64,000 nucleotides of DNA from Lacrimispora xylanisolvens (GCF_002934545.1 NZ_PTJA01000005.1:1-64000), one strand, 5' to 3'; shown: positions 1-8,913, counted from the stretch's first letter. Notes: generated by a model from the sequence alone, not told the origin. Made by a program: numbers and translations.

Positions 1-280
1 TTCTGTGTGAAAAGTTTGTTAGAAACTTTTCAACTTTACACCATTATCTCAATTTTATGAGGAATCCAAAAGTAGACGGGTTATTTACCATTTACCATCA
101 TAAGAACTTACCACCTTATATTTGATACTTTAATTATACCAAAAAATAGCTATAAAGTCTGTATCTAAAGAGACTTTATAGCTTCTAAAACAAATATCCA
201 GGGCAAATGCCCAGGACTTTGTCTACATTCTGAATGGAAGCAAATATCCATTATTTGTTTCCACTGTTTTCCATACTTGT
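1..280. other. AT-rich noncoding left edge
   Basis: No convincing reading frame is visible. A small hairpin sits at about 10-30 (GAAAAGTTT / AAACTTTTC), possibly the terminator of a gene lying outside the window. The only other structure is the terminator at 148-183, listed separately. Confidence 0.4.
148..183 (-). terminator. Terminator of the restriction operon
   Basis: A perfect 13-bp inverted repeat (AGCTATAAAGTCT and its complement) has a 10-nt loop. Read on the minus strand it is followed by ATTTTTTGG. It lies about 100 bp past the stop of the last restriction gene. Confidence 0.8.
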
Positions 281-1753
281 TTACAACTCTAGTAAAGCTA
301 TATCGATTTTTCGCTGTACAAGATAACAATCATATAACATCTTTGCCGGAATCTGCCTGATTTGAATATTCTCAAGACCAAGTGCCTCAAGCATAGGTAT
401 CTTTACTGTACCCTTCTTTATTATTTCATCTTTATCCGTAGGCATTAAGAAACAGTTCTTAACCACATCTATATTATGTGCCTTGATGAAGTCCTTGTAT
501 GCCAACTGATACAGATACTGTTTTGTTACATCACCAACACCCGGATTGCCTCGAAGGGACTTACCCTTTTCAAGCTGAATATTGTAATACTTGGCATCAA
601 AAATAAAGAATTTATCCTCTGCACCTATCTGTAGAATACTTATAAGGTCAGGTATTAATGTATCTCCCGCCTCTTCAATTATATCATTACCTTCCCATAT
701 AGGCTTTTCTATAATATCTATTAAAGACTTATTCTTTCTGTCTTGGAATTTTTCTGCAAGTGGAACTGACATCTTAAGCTTACTAAGTTTGATATTAAGC
801 TTATTATCAAATACCTCTGAACAGACTTCTTCCCAAACAGCATGGTAAGCGGTTGTTCCATACATACTGATGCCATTACTCTCCTCAAGCATTTTTCTAT
901 CCTGTGAAATATATGTATAGATTGTCTTAAGAAGAATCTGTCTGCGAGTATTAAATTGTATATTTAATTCTTTATGTATACGCTCAAGGATATAATCCTT
1001 ATCCCCAAAATCCAACAGTGTCTCTTCCGTCAGTTCAAGAGTATCCATATCAAATATGGTATCTAACTGCGCATCATGAAGCTGCTTCGAACATTCTGTA
1101 AGAACACACTCATGTAATCTCTTGAAATAATCCATATCATCATCTACGGTCTTTTCAGTATACAACTCCATGTAATATGGACGATTCTCTTCGATAAGAG
1201 CAAAGCTCTCATCAATTGTCTTGCCCCAAAGGATTTCTCCGTCTCCATTTATTTCAATGATATCTTCACTGTTTGTATAAATATTATTTTCATAATAATC
1301 ATTAAGCAGGAAAAGAATAACTGCCAGTATATTATAGCTACGGTTTTCGTCAACTCCGTTAAACACATTTATTATCTGCTCTTTGGAATGGCTATATTTC
1401 TCAAGTACCTTTACCACCTGTTTCATTTCTGTAAGTGGCTCATCCTTCTTGGATAACAGATACTTCGGATAAACTTTAATAATACGGCTACCATAAGTTA
1501 GGATTCCTACATATGTAAAGACATAAAAGCAATCACCACTCTCGGCTGTCTCATCCTTAATTTCAATATCATCGTCCATTAAATCAGACATTTCAAGCTG
1601 ATCAATTTTGTTCTTTACACTCTTTAATACACCGTAGGATTTCAAACTCTTTATGAATTTTTCAACCCCTGCTTCATCATAGCGAAAGATACTCTTAAGG
1701 TCATTCTTGGTATAACGTTTCTGTTCTCTAATAAAGCTTGAAACTATCTTCAT
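281..1753 (-). CDS. LlaJI/McrC-type restriction endonuclease subunit
   Basis: Probable nuclease subunit of a GTP/ATP-driven restriction enzyme. The 490-residue protein carries a C-terminal PD-(D/E)XK-type core: Pro-Asp at about residues 368-369 (IPDLISI) followed by FIFDAKYY at about 384-391, giving the D...DxK arrangement. Overall layout matches the LlaJI R2 / McrC family, whose members depend on an McrB-like AAA+ partner. That partner is encoded immediately upstream; its stop and this start overlap as TAATG, a sign of translational coupling. It is the last gene of the five-gene operon. Family assignment is from recognised motifs and context; target sequence and dependence on methylation cannot be read from the sequence. 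It could also act as a type IV (modified-DNA-specific) nuclease. Confidence 0.8.
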   Translation of the reverse strand: MKIVSSFIREQKRYTKNDLKSIFRYDEAGVEKFIKSLKSYGVLKSVKNKIDQLEMSDLMDDDIEIKDETAESGDCFYVFTYVGILTYGSRIIKVYPKYLLSKKDEPLTEMKQVVKVLEKYSHSKEQIINVFNGVDENRSYNILAVILFLLNDYYENNIYTNSEDIIEINGDGEILWGKTIDESFALIEENRPYYMELYTEKTVDDDMDYFKRLHECVLTECSKQLHDAQLDTIFDMDTLELTEETLLDFGDKDYILERIHKELNIQFNTRRQILLKTIYTYISQDRKMLEESNGISMYGTTAYHAVWEEVCSEVFDNKLNIKLSKLKMSVPLAEKFQDRKNKSLIDIIEKPIWEGNDIIEEAGDTLIPDLISILQIGAEDKFFIFDAKYYNIQLEKGKSLRGNPGVGDVTKQYLYQLAYKDFIKAHNIDVVKNCFLMPTDKDEIIKKGTVKIPMLEALGLENIQIRQIPAKMLYDCYLVQRKIDIALLEL

Positions 1754-3669
1754 TATGCATCATCCCTTTGACTATCATAAAATGCTTCTCTGAAAGTTGT
1801 TCCAAAAATACCTATACCAATCTTATCGAAAGCCTCACATACGGATGAATACTTGCTACTGTCACAACCATCAAAGAATCTGTGTTTACCCTGTTTAACT
1901 GCATCTTCATAAAGATACATTATTACCTTACTCTTGAATGTATCAATAAATCCGGCTTTATCAATAATCATGCCATTCTCATTAGACGCAAACACCTTCT
2001 TTGCTAAGAAGAATGGTCCCATAAGCTTGTCTTCGTTAATCTTGAAATCACTTGAGGACATTTTTGCGTTGATAGCCTTACGGAGTACATTCCACTCAAT
2101 CGGCTCATCTAATCCTGCAAGAATAATTTTTCCAATTCCGGCTATTTTATTATCGTTTTTATTTATTCCAAGATACTCAAAGTTCCACCTTCTTTTGAAA
2201 GCTGTATCCATAGGAAATACACCCTGATCTGCGCTGTTCATAGTTGCCCATATGAACATATTATTCGGTATTTTTATACATTCATAATTATTTGGATTTC
2301 CTCCTAACACATCCGGTCTTGAAAGATATCTTCTTATATCCTCCGATGCATGAATTTCATATACACTAACACCATCATCATCACGGTCTAGCAACTGAAA
2401 GACATCTCCAAAAACTACTGCCACTTTAGCTCTATTTATTTCTTCTATAAGGAGTAAATGTGGCTGGGGGCTTTGAGTTCGGCCGCTTTTAAGTGCATTA
2501 ACTAAAATTCTTATGAAGGGTCCTGGAACAAAATCATATCTTATGTCTTTTCCGTTTGCATCCATCACTGGTTTATAAGTTCCAACAAACTGAGAGTAAG
2601 AATAATCCGGATAGAAAGTTACACGTTCATACGAACCACTTCTATCTTTCATCAACTGCTTACAATCGTCTTTCAACTGAAAACTTTTTCCTGTTCCCGG
2701 AGCACCAAAGACTATACGATTTCGTTCTTCTTTAATATCAATATCCGTATTAAACTTAATAGGAATATATTTATTCATTATAGTTTGTTCCACACCATTA
2801 TTATTTTCTTCCAAATATTTGATATAAAGCTTTATTGCTGAACTCATTCTATTATGTGCTGTTTGGTTCACTTTAGCTTTTGTATCAACTTCTTCTAGTG
2901 TAGTAACTACATACATATCGGTTGTAGCAAAAATAGAATGTTCAACACCTTCTATATCAATTTTTATACTTGAAAGTGTTGAAACATAAGGTTCAACCGA
3001 TTCATAAGATTCTCCGGCTCCAACTGTACCATTTGGTTTCTTTTGTTTACTCAACCATTTTTTAAATTGCTCTTTATTCTGTTTCTCAAATTCATTTATA
3101 TTTTCTTTATTTTTACGATATTGTAAAACTTCTTCATATGTCATATTTTTCTCAAGCATACATGACATTTTTCCAAATATTTGATTGCAAATATTTTGTT
3201 CAAAAATTTCTTTTACCTTTTTTTCTAAATCATTCTGGTGCTCCACCATAGCACGAAGTATTGCATATGCTTGCTTATCTGTAAGTGATTTTATAGCTTG
3301 ATTCTGCTCTCCTTTTGTGTTAGGCCCGATACCACCGGCATCATATGCATCAATGTAAAAGCGGAACTCTTCTCTTTTAATTACGCCTTTTAATACCAAA
3401 ATCATCTTGAGTCCAAGTTTAAAGTTTCTTGCATTGTTTTCATCATAGCCTTTGTCAAAAGGGGGATTAATAATTTGTGCAAGACCAATCAAGCCTTTAT
3501 CCCAACTTACCTTATCACCACCAAGCTGAATAAATACTTTTGTACCTACCGTTAATTCATTTTCAAGTTGATTAAGTTGTTGTACAACAAAATCTTCACT
3601 TCCATCTTTTATTATATTTACTAAATCCACAAATCCCGGATCTGATATTTTCAATGCAAAAAAGCTCAT
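1753..3669 (-). CDS. McrB-like AAA+ restriction NTPase
   Basis: Motor and DNA-recognition subunit partnered with the downstream nuclease. In 638 residues, the first about 100 include GTKVFIQLGGDKV...GLIGLAQII, which looks like a PUA/EVE-type base-recognition fold (inference). The AAA+ domain has a Walker A GAPGTGKS at about 322-329, a Walker B LLLIEEINRA at about 410, and an MNSADQGVFPMD stretch at about 479 that corresponds to the McrB-type NTxD GTP-binding signature. In LlaJI and McrBC the equivalent protein hydrolyses GTP; nucleotide choice here is inferred. It starts 14 bp after the XRE controller gene ends and overlaps the next gene by one base, so all are co-transcribed. Confidence 0.85.
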   Translation of the reverse strand: MSFFALKISDPGFVDLVNIIKDGSEDFVVQQLNQLENELTVGTKVFIQLGGDKVSWDKGLIGLAQIINPPFDKGYDENNARNFKLGLKMILVLKGVIKREEFRFYIDAYDAGGIGPNTKGEQNQAIKSLTDKQAYAILRAMVEHQNDLEKKVKEIFEQNICNQIFGKMSCMLEKNMTYEEVLQYRKNKENINEFEKQNKEQFKKWLSKQKKPNGTVGAGESYESVEPYVSTLSSIKIDIEGVEHSIFATTDMYVVTTLEEVDTKAKVNQTAHNRMSSAIKLYIKYLEENNNGVEQTIMNKYIPIKFNTDIDIKEERNRIVFGAPGTGKSFQLKDDCKQLMKDRSGSYERVTFYPDYSYSQFVGTYKPVMDANGKDIRYDFVPGPFIRILVNALKSGRTQSPQPHLLLIEEINRAKVAVVFGDVFQLLDRDDDGVSVYEIHASEDIRRYLSRPDVLGGNPNNYECIKIPNNMFIWATMNSADQGVFPMDTAFKRRWNFEYLGINKNDNKIAGIGKIILAGLDEPIEWNVLRKAINAKMSSSDFKINEDKLMGPFFLAKKVFASNENGMIIDKAGFIDTFKSKVIMYLYEDAVKQGKHRFFDGCDSSKYSSVCEAFDKIGIGIFGTTFREAFYDSQRDDA

Positions 3670-3682
3670 TTTTAGGTCCCTC

Positions 3683-3922
3683 CTAACTCATCTTAAATAA
3701 GACGTCCGGCTCTATTTCCAAAGCACGTGCTATATCAAAAATAACATCTAGTGAAACAGATGTAACTGTGTTCATTGCTTCTATATTACTAAGATGAGTT
3801 CTACTAATTCCAATTTTATCTGCTAAATCAGCCTGAGTCATCTTCTTAAGTTTTCTTTGCAGAGCTATATTCAATCCGAGTCGAACATAATAATTTGTTC
3901 GTTTTTCATTTTTCTCTCCCAT
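3683..3922 (-). CDS. XRE-family controller protein
   Basis: A 79-residue Cro/C1-type helix-turn-helix protein. The HTH lies at about residues 25-60 (MTQADLADKIGISRTHLSNIE), and the C-terminal LEIEPDVLFKMS is typical of short XRE repressors. Its place between methyltransferase and restriction genes, and its size, match the C (controller) proteins of type II R-M systems, which delay restriction until methylation is established. Operator boxes were not identified with confidence. A generic autoregulator is the alternative. Confidence 0.85.
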   Translation of the reverse strand: MGEKNEKRTNYYVRLGLNIALQRKLKKMTQADLADKIGISRTHLSNIEAMNTVTSVSLDVIFDIARALEIEPDVLFKMS

Positions 3923-3989
3923 TGATATTACCTCACATCTCCTTTAAACAAACAAAAGAGGATTGATCCCCTTTTCACAACACTTCTAT

Positions 3990-5231
3990 TTACTGTATTA
4001 TTTCAAGAATGGCTTGTGCTAACATCTGTATCATAGGTACTGAAACCGCATTACCTGCTTGTTTATATAAATGAGAATCAGAATATAATTTTCCGTTATA
4101 TTTTGTTGGCAACTCATAACCATTTCCAATAGGAAAACCTTGAAGTTTAAAAGCCTCTTCTGGGGTGATCTTTCTTATTCCATCATTTACTCGAATAAGT
4201 GGTACGTTATGACCGCCGGTTCCCATATTAGCTGTTAATGTTGGACATACATCACTTTTATTTTTCCTAACATATTGTCCTCTTCTGCACTGATAAAACT
4301 GATACATTTCATCGACTTGTTCATCCAAGTTGACTCTAATCTCTTTATCAGAATGTGCAAACTCTTCTTCTGTCATAAAATAATGAGGATACTTCATTCT
4401 CGTATAATAGTACTTTTCAGAATCTGCCATAGTTCTTGTATAATCTATTATTCTTTGTACATCTACCGCACGTTCAGCAGACGTTTTATGTACTTTGTGA
4501 AGTGCCAATTGTTCCGGGTGAAAAAAAGTGAATCTTTCGGCATCAACCTTATCTCTAAATCCTACAATGTATATTCTTTCTCGATTTTGTGGTAAGTCAG
4601 AATAATCCATAGTATTAAGAACTTTTTCATAAATTGTATATCCGCATTCTTCCAGTCTTTGTCTTATAATCCTATACGTTCTTCCCCCATCATGATTCAT
4701 AAGGTTTTTTACATTTTCTAGTAATAACACTCTTGGTATGTAATATCTTTCACCTAGTTGTTCAATCAAATTTACAATACTTAAGAATAGGTTGCCTCGT
4801 GGATCTCTAAAGCCTTGCTGCTCTCCAGCAATACTAAATGCTTGACATGGAAATCCTCCATTTAAGATATCTATCGGTTGAGCCAAAATCTGCTCATGCA
4901 GATTTGCATATCTTTCATATTCAATATCTCTGTTTTTGATAAGTATGCTAAGTTTATCCTCTAAAACTGATTTCTTGCTTTCAACTTTTTCCTTATCAAT
5001 ATTCAAATGCATATCAGCTATTTCTTCATCGATACGATTTGGACATAAAATTTTCTCTATATCACCTTGTAAAAGAAGATGGTTGAAATTAGTGCGATAT
5101 GTTTCGCAAGCAAATTCATCAATTTCATTCGCCCATACTAAATCATAGTGTTCTCTATCTGTTTGTGCATTATGGAAACCTTCACAAATTCCACCAACGC
5201 CAGCAAATAAACTACCTACTGTAAATGGCAT
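3990..5231 (-). CDS. DNA (cytosine-5-)-methyltransferase
   Basis: Modification enzyme of the R-M operon, transferring methyl from AdoMet to C5 of cytosine. Conserved C5-MTase motifs appear in order: motif I FAGVGG near the N terminus, motif IV GGFPCQAFS with the catalytic Cys, motif VI LLENVKNL, motif VIII PQNRERIYIVGF, and motifs IX/X ending in KQAGNAVSVPM. The start at 5231 puts the protein at MPFTVGSLFAG with an AAGGAA ribosome site 9 nt upstream; a longer frame to 5306 adds a lysine-rich stretch not seen in the family. A polar, coiled-coil-like insert of about 40 residues precedes motif IV. Only one methyltransferase is present, whereas LlaJI and BsuMI have two. Confidence 0.93.
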   Translation of the reverse strand: MPFTVGSLFAGVGGICEGFHNAQTDREHYDLVWANEIDEFACETYRTNFNHLLLQGDIEKILCPNRIDEEIADMHLNIDKEKVESKKSVLEDKLSILIKNRDIEYERYANLHEQILAQPIDILNGGFPCQAFSIAGEQQGFRDPRGNLFLSIVNLIEQLGERYYIPRVLLLENVKNLMNHDGGRTYRIIRQRLEECGYTIYEKVLNTMDYSDLPQNRERIYIVGFRDKVDAERFTFFHPEQLALHKVHKTSAERAVDVQRIIDYTRTMADSEKYYYTRMKYPHYFMTEEEFAHSDKEIRVNLDEQVDEMYQFYQCRRGQYVRKNKSDVCPTLTANMGTGGHNVPLIRVNDGIRKITPEEAFKLQGFPIGNGYELPTKYNGKLYSDSHLYKQAGNAVSVPMIQMLAQAILEIIQ

Positions 5232-5323
5232 ATTAATTATTCCTTTCTCTTTTTTCCTATTATACTTCATTTTTTTAACTTTTGCAATGATATAGTTTGC
5301 ATACAAGGAATATTTATAATGAA

Positions 5324-6280
5324 TTATGCATCTGCTTCCTCATCTGAATCTGCTTTTTCCATATAATCATATAATTCTGATACTATATTCCAATTTTCTC
5401 GGTACTTCTCCAATTGCGTAAGATTCACTGACTCAATACTTGCATCATCCCACGGATCAATATCCTTCATCGGAATGATGTAGCACATTCCAATCTGTTT
5501 GTCTACGGCAACATAAATATCACAATCTTCTGATGTAATTCTTTTACCAATATTCCTTTCATTATGACTATCTATTCCTTTTCCACCTCGGTCTCTATCT
5601 CTAAAACTAACTGTAGTTTTTGTAACGCCTTTAACTTGAACTCTAAATATTTTATTCTTATAATCAATAACAGCATCATATCTACTTGATCTAACATCAA
5701 CATTCGAACAATTAAAACCAGCTAATATAGCTCTCGAAACGAATAAAAATTGTGCAGAGTCTCCTGCATTAGCTGTCATTACACCACTTTCAACATTGTT
5801 CAAATTTACAAGAAAACCGTTTTGCAAAAGCATATATAGAGATTTCTTTGTTATATTCTTAATTGAAGTTCTTAAGAATTTTTTTCTTTCATCTGATATA
5901 CTTGTATTTTTAAAAATCGTCTCTACTACATTTTGTAACATCTTTTCTGAATATTCATCTTTTAATTCTGAAAAAACTATAGCTTCCAAAACTTCCGTCA
6001 AGTCCTTTTTGTAATAAATATAAGTGTTTGCTATATCTACAATTTTATTTTTTTTAAAATGGAAACTCTCAAAGTCTTTTACTAAGGAAATTTTGAAAGT
6101 TCCCAATTCTTCAAATAATTTATTTTTCAGATATGTTTTTATATCTGTATTATCAAAAATGGCCTTATTAGGATTATTTTGCGAATCTATTTTAAACTGA
6201 TTAATTCTTGTATTTATTTCTTTAATATTATCTGCAACATATAATTTTAAGTTATCTTTGTTTGTATAATTTATAGCCAT
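5324..6280 (-). CDS. PD-(D/E)XK-like protein, first gene of the R-M operon
   Basis: A 318-residue protein whose C-terminal third carries RYDAVIDYKNKIFRVQVKG, an arrangement (D, then a QVK beta strand) typical of PD-(D/E)XK endonucleases of the group-I-intron/PDDEXK_5 type. The N-terminal 170 residues are Lys/Asn-rich and mostly helical with no recognised domain. It leads the operon, 18 bp ahead of the longer methyltransferase frame, with ribosome site AAGGAAGG. By position it could correspond to the extra restriction component of BsuMI-like systems (YdiR), but I cannot confirm similarity. Alternatives are an independent type II endonuclease for the same methyltransferase or a specificity factor. 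Confidence 0.6.
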   Translation of the reverse strand: MAINYTNKDNLKLYVADNIKEINTRINQFKIDSQNNPNKAIFDNTDIKTYLKNKLFEELGTFKISLVKDFESFHFKKNKIVDIANTYIYYKKDLTEVLEAIVFSELKDEYSEKMLQNVVETIFKNTSISDERKKFLRTSIKNITKKSLYMLLQNGFLVNLNNVESGVMTANAGDSAQFLFVSRAILAGFNCSNVDVRSSRYDAVIDYKNKIFRVQVKGVTKTTVSFRDRDRGGKGIDSHNERNIGKRITSEDCDIYVAVDKQIGMCYIIPMKDIDPWDDASIESVNLTQLEKYRENWNIVSELYDYMEKADSDEEADA

Positions 6281-6733
6281 GGTAATTCCTTCCTTTATCT
6301 TAATTCTTCTACCTTCAAATTAAATATCAGCAAAATATGTTTGTTTATTTATTAAAAAATTTATACTTTCAATTGATTTATTACAACTATCTCTATCACA
6401 ACCATATCTAGTTAGTAATTTTTTATCATATCATGAGGTAGTTTATATCATTTACAAACCACACCTAGCTAAAATTCACTTTATACCATGCTTTTAAGCT
6501 AAAACGTACCCGTAAAACCCAGAGATCCCTTTATCATTAATGATTATACACGCCACATTCTGCTAAAACTTTTTGTGCACAATACCACATTTCTCTTGTG
6601 TAGAATTATTAACTTCAAAAAAGAAGGTAGCATAAAAGTTACCTTCTCAGTAATTATGTTTAGTTTTTAATCTTGCTACAAGCATATTGTCTACATATTA
6701 AATTAGCCTGTGAATATTACTCTTAACGCACAA
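6281..6733. other. AT-rich intergenic gap in the R-M island
   Basis: No complete gene is seen in this 450-bp stretch. It presumably holds the promoter of the restriction operon (toward 6300) and contains the terminator at 6622-6648. A stop-free minus-strand stretch of about 22 codons near 6541-6606 is too short to interpret and may be gene debris. Confidence 0.4.
6622..6648 (-). terminator. Terminator of the 134-residue orphan gene
   Basis: The inverted repeat AGAAGGTA...TACCTTCT, read on the minus strand, is followed by TTTTTTGAAG. It lies about 85 bp past the stop of the gene ending at 6734. Confidence 0.7.
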
Positions 6734-7138
6734 TTAAAGTATTTCAATTTCAATTTCTGTTGGCGAAATCCATCTTACTTTAATGTTATCGCCTTCCACT
6801 ACATCAATTTGAGAAAACCAAGTTCCTAATGATTTCAAATCCCCATCTCCTGAAAATTGTTTTGCATACTTATCTCCTGCCGTTCTACAACCTTGGGCTC
6901 TTAAAGTACCTTGAAATAAATTATCGGCTGACCGACACTTAAATATATTTTCACCTAATATATCTCTTGTTTTAGTTCCGTTACTATTTAACAATCCAAA
7001 ACGATATGCATAAATTGACGGAATAGGGATATATCCTTCTCCATAAATCTGATCACGAGATCCCGTATAACGATGTGTACCCCATTCTAGATGTGTTTTA
7101 CGCAATGTAACAATATAAAAATCTTCTGCTTTTGCCAT
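6734..7138 (-). CDS. Small protein of unknown function in the R-M island
   Basis: I do not recognise this 134-residue protein. It is soluble, beta-rich in appearance, with no signal peptide or membrane segment. The stretch GEGYIPIPSIYAYRFGL and the C-terminal VVEGDNIKVRWISPTEIEIEI loosely resemble B3-like (EcoRII-N type) DNA-binding folds of restriction enzymes, a weak impression only. The start at 7138 (MAKAEDFY) follows a GGGGG ribosome site; the frame also opens at a GTG at 7153 that overlaps that site. It has its own terminator and lies upstream of the R-M operon in the same orientation, so it may be an accessory of that island. Confidence 0.6.
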   Translation of the reverse strand: MAKAEDFYIVTLRKTHLEWGTHRYTGSRDQIYGEGYIPIPSIYAYRFGLLNSNGTKTRDILGENIFKCRSADNLFQGTLRAQGCRTAGDKYAKQFSGDGDLKSLGTWFSQIDVVEGDNIKVRWISPTEIEIEIL

Positions 7139-7366
7139 ATTAATAACCCCCACTTCATAAATTAATTGTATGGATATTAAACAAAAAAATTAATTAACAT
7201 AAAAGCATTATATACCCAACCGACAATTTTCACAAGCGTATTATAAAGTTAATAATAATAGGACATCTAGACTGTTCCACGGTACATCTCTATAATATGA
7301 ATCCTTCTTCTGGTGCTAATGATAAAGCTAGTAATTAGAATTTAAAATAATCATCCATCTGCCTAA

Positions 7367-7498
7367 TCAATCAAAATATTGTGTCTTAATTAACGCCTGT
7401 TCTTTTCTTGTTAAAATATTTGCACTCCCCCATCTATATCGATTACCTTGCGCCTCTAAGATCGATTGAAAAAATAATGGTACTTGGATAGTAAAATT
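7367..7498 (-). pseudogene. Decayed C-terminal gene fragment
   Basis: A stop-free minus-strand frame of 43 codons ends in TGA and reads like the tail of a real protein (…PLFFQSILEAQGNRYRWGS, then an ILTRKEQALIKTQYFD end). It has no start codon, no ribosome site and an in-frame stop just upstream, so it appears to be the surviving 3' end of a deleted gene. The parent family is not recognised. Chance coding-like composition cannot be excluded for so short a frame. Confidence 0.35.
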
Positions 7499-7560
7499 TT
7501 AATTAATAGATTAAGTGATTGATTTAATTTAATTTAATTAATATCTGCATAGAAAACTTT

Positions 7561-7598
7561 AAAAAGGCACATTCTCAAAACTGAAAATGTACCTTTTT
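7561..7598 (-). terminator. Imperfect terminator hairpin
   Basis: The arms AAAAAGGcACATTcTC and GAaAATGTaCCTTTTT flank a 6-nt loop and carry A-tracts and T-tracts on both sides, so it could stop transcription from either strand. It lies downstream of tRNA-Ala on the minus strand. Confidence 0.6.
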
Positions 7599-7640
7599 GC
7601 CCTTGATTTACCAAGTGTCCCGTCCCTATAAGTTATAATT

Positions 7641-7670
7641 TAAGCCACAAGCATTCATGCCTGCGGCTTA
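7641..7670 (-). terminator. Hairpin immediately 3' of tRNA-Ala
   Basis: A 14-bp stem (TAAGCCacAaGCAT with its near-complement) closed by two bases begins 9 bp beyond the tRNA 3' end. The T-tract on the minus strand is weak (TTAAATT), so it may act in 3' processing as much as in termination. Confidence 0.5.
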
Positions 7671-7679
7671 TTGTTTAAG

Positions 7680-7752
<73 letters not shown>

Positions 7753-7844
7753 ATATGGTCGAAAACCCTTTATTTATCTGGGTTTCCAGCATTTTACTTC
7801 TTTAATTCTACTTCTTCTTTGAGGGGTCGCACACCCGACATCTC

Positions 7845-7872
7845 GCGCTCCCAGCTGAGCTATACCCCCATG
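7845..7872 (-). pseudogene. Truncated tRNA-Ala copy (5' half)
   Basis: The 24 bases at 7848-7871 are identical to 7731-7754, covering the acceptor 5' strand and D arm of tRNA-Ala. Beyond them the sequence loses the anticodon arm and ends in a degenerate GTCGGGTGTGCGACCCC that no longer folds as a T arm. It is a remnant from unequal recombination in a tRNA array or from insertion or deletion at the tRNA. Confidence 0.75.
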
Positions 7873-7914
7873 ACGGCTATTATAACAAAGAGTAAAAAAA
7901 ATTGCAACTAGATA

Positions 7915-7942
7915 TTGCATTTAATAAAAAAAATGTTATAAT
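7915..7942 (+). promoter_or_regulatory. Sigma-A promoter of ribU
   Basis: The -35 TTGCAT (7915-7920) and -10 TATAAT (7937-7942) are separated by 16 bp, 24 bp ahead of the FMN aptamer. Confidence 0.75.
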
Positions 7943-7965
7943 ACATTCAGAACAACTGCATACAG

Positions 7966-8149
7966 ATGTCTTCAGGGCAGGGTGAAATTCCCGACCGGCG
8001 GTAAAGTCCGCGAGCGCTCAGAGCGCAGAATTGGTTAGATTCCAATACCGACAGTAAAGTCTGGATGAAAGAAGATGTGTTAAATGATGATAATACACCT
8101 GTCTATTTTTAACACCTGAAAGACACTCTTTCAGGTGTTACTTATTTTT
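7966..8149 (+). promoter_or_regulatory. FMN riboswitch (RFN element) with terminator platform
   Basis: The aptamer spans about 7966-8077. It shows the diagnostic conserved blocks AGGGCAGGGTGAAATTCCC, GACCGGCGGTAAAGTCCGCG and CCGACAGTAAAGTCTGGATG, closed by TCTTC/GAAGA. The expression platform is a perfect 13-bp hairpin at 8111-8139 (AACACCTGAAAGA / TCTTTCAGGTGTT) followed by a T-rich run, an intrinsic terminator expected to form when FMN is bound. It precedes ribU directly, so FMN should switch off riboflavin uptake. Confidence 0.96.
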
Positions 8150-8164
8150 CAGGAGGTCTGTATC

Positions 8165-8833
8165 ATGAATATGAGCAGAAAAGCAAACAAGTTAACTGTA
8201 ATGGCAATGTTGTGCGCATTGGCATTTGTAGCCGTAGTGGCAATCCGGATTCCGTTAATCCCTATCGTTCCGTTTTTGGAATATGAGCCAAAAGATGTGA
8301 TTATCCTGACCGGTGGATTCTTATTTGGTCCTATGTCCGCAGCTGTGATCTCCATCATCGTCTCTTTCATCGAAATGTTTACAATCAGCAGCACAGGAAT
8401 CATCGGACTTATTATGAACATCCTTTCCACAGTAGCCTTTGTTTGTCCTGCTGCCTACCTCTATAAGAAACACCATTCCATGAAGGGTGCCTTCCTTGGT
8501 ATGATTGCCGGAACACTTCTTATGACACTGATTATGGTACTGTGGAACTATTTAATCACACCGATTTATATGGGTTATCCCAGAGAAGCAGTTGCGAAGC
8601 TTCTGCTCCCTGCCTTCGTACCATTTAATATGTTAAAAGGCGGAATTAATACGGCACTTACATTATTAATCTATAAACCACTGGTTACCACACTGAGAAA
8701 ATCAAATCTCTTAAACTTTACTGATACTGCAACCGAGAAAAAACGTAGTTTTAATCTTGGTATGACACTGATAGCCGGAGTCGTTTTAGCTACCTGCGTT
8801 ATGATAATTATGGTAATGAAAGGCGCAATGTAA
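8165..8833 (+). CDS. ribU: Riboflavin ECF transporter S component RibU
   Basis: Substrate-binding membrane subunit of an energy-coupling-factor transporter that imports riboflavin, working with shared EcfA/A'/T subunits not in this window. The 222-residue protein has about six hydrophobic helices, and the N-terminal MCALAFVAVVAIRIPLIPI leading into a PKDVIILTGGFLFGP motif is typical of RibU. The start at 8165 follows a strong AGGAGG (8151-8156); the upstream frame extension overlaps the riboswitch terminator and is unlikely to be translated. The FMN riboswitch confirms the substrate class. It is a single-gene unit ended by a shared terminator at 8859-8911. Confidence 0.95.
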   Translation: MNMSRKANKLTVMAMLCALAFVAVVAIRIPLIPIVPFLEYEPKDVIILTGGFLFGPMSAAVISIIVSFIEMFTISSTGIIGLIMNILSTVAFVCPAAYLYKKHHSMKGAFLGMIAGTLLMTLIMVLWNYLITPIYMGYPREAVAKLLLPAFVPFNMLKGGINTALTLLIYKPLVTTLRKSNLLNFTDTATEKKRSFNLGMTLIAGVVLATCVMIIMVMKGAM

Positions 8834-8858
8834 AGCAAAAAATATAAAGTAATAAATG

Positions 8859-8911
8859 AAAAAAGGTAAAAGGTCCGCCCGGTACAAACCGGCAGAATCT
8901 TTTACCTTTTT
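8859..8911. terminator. Bidirectional terminator between ribU and the DUF4846-like gene
   Basis: The arms AAAAAGGTAAAAG and CTTTTACCTTTTT enclose a second GC-rich hairpin (GCCCGGT/ACCGGC). T-runs exist on both strands, and it lies between convergent genes. Confidence 0.85.
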
Positions 8912-8913
8912 CT

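Larger units (their letters stand above)
7139..7679. other. Intergenic region with gene debris at the island edge
   Basis: This AT-rich stretch of 540 bp joins the island to the tRNA-Ala gene. It contains the reading-frame remnant at 7367-7498 and two hairpins at 7561-7598 and 7641-7670. No intact gene is seen. Confidence 0.4.
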
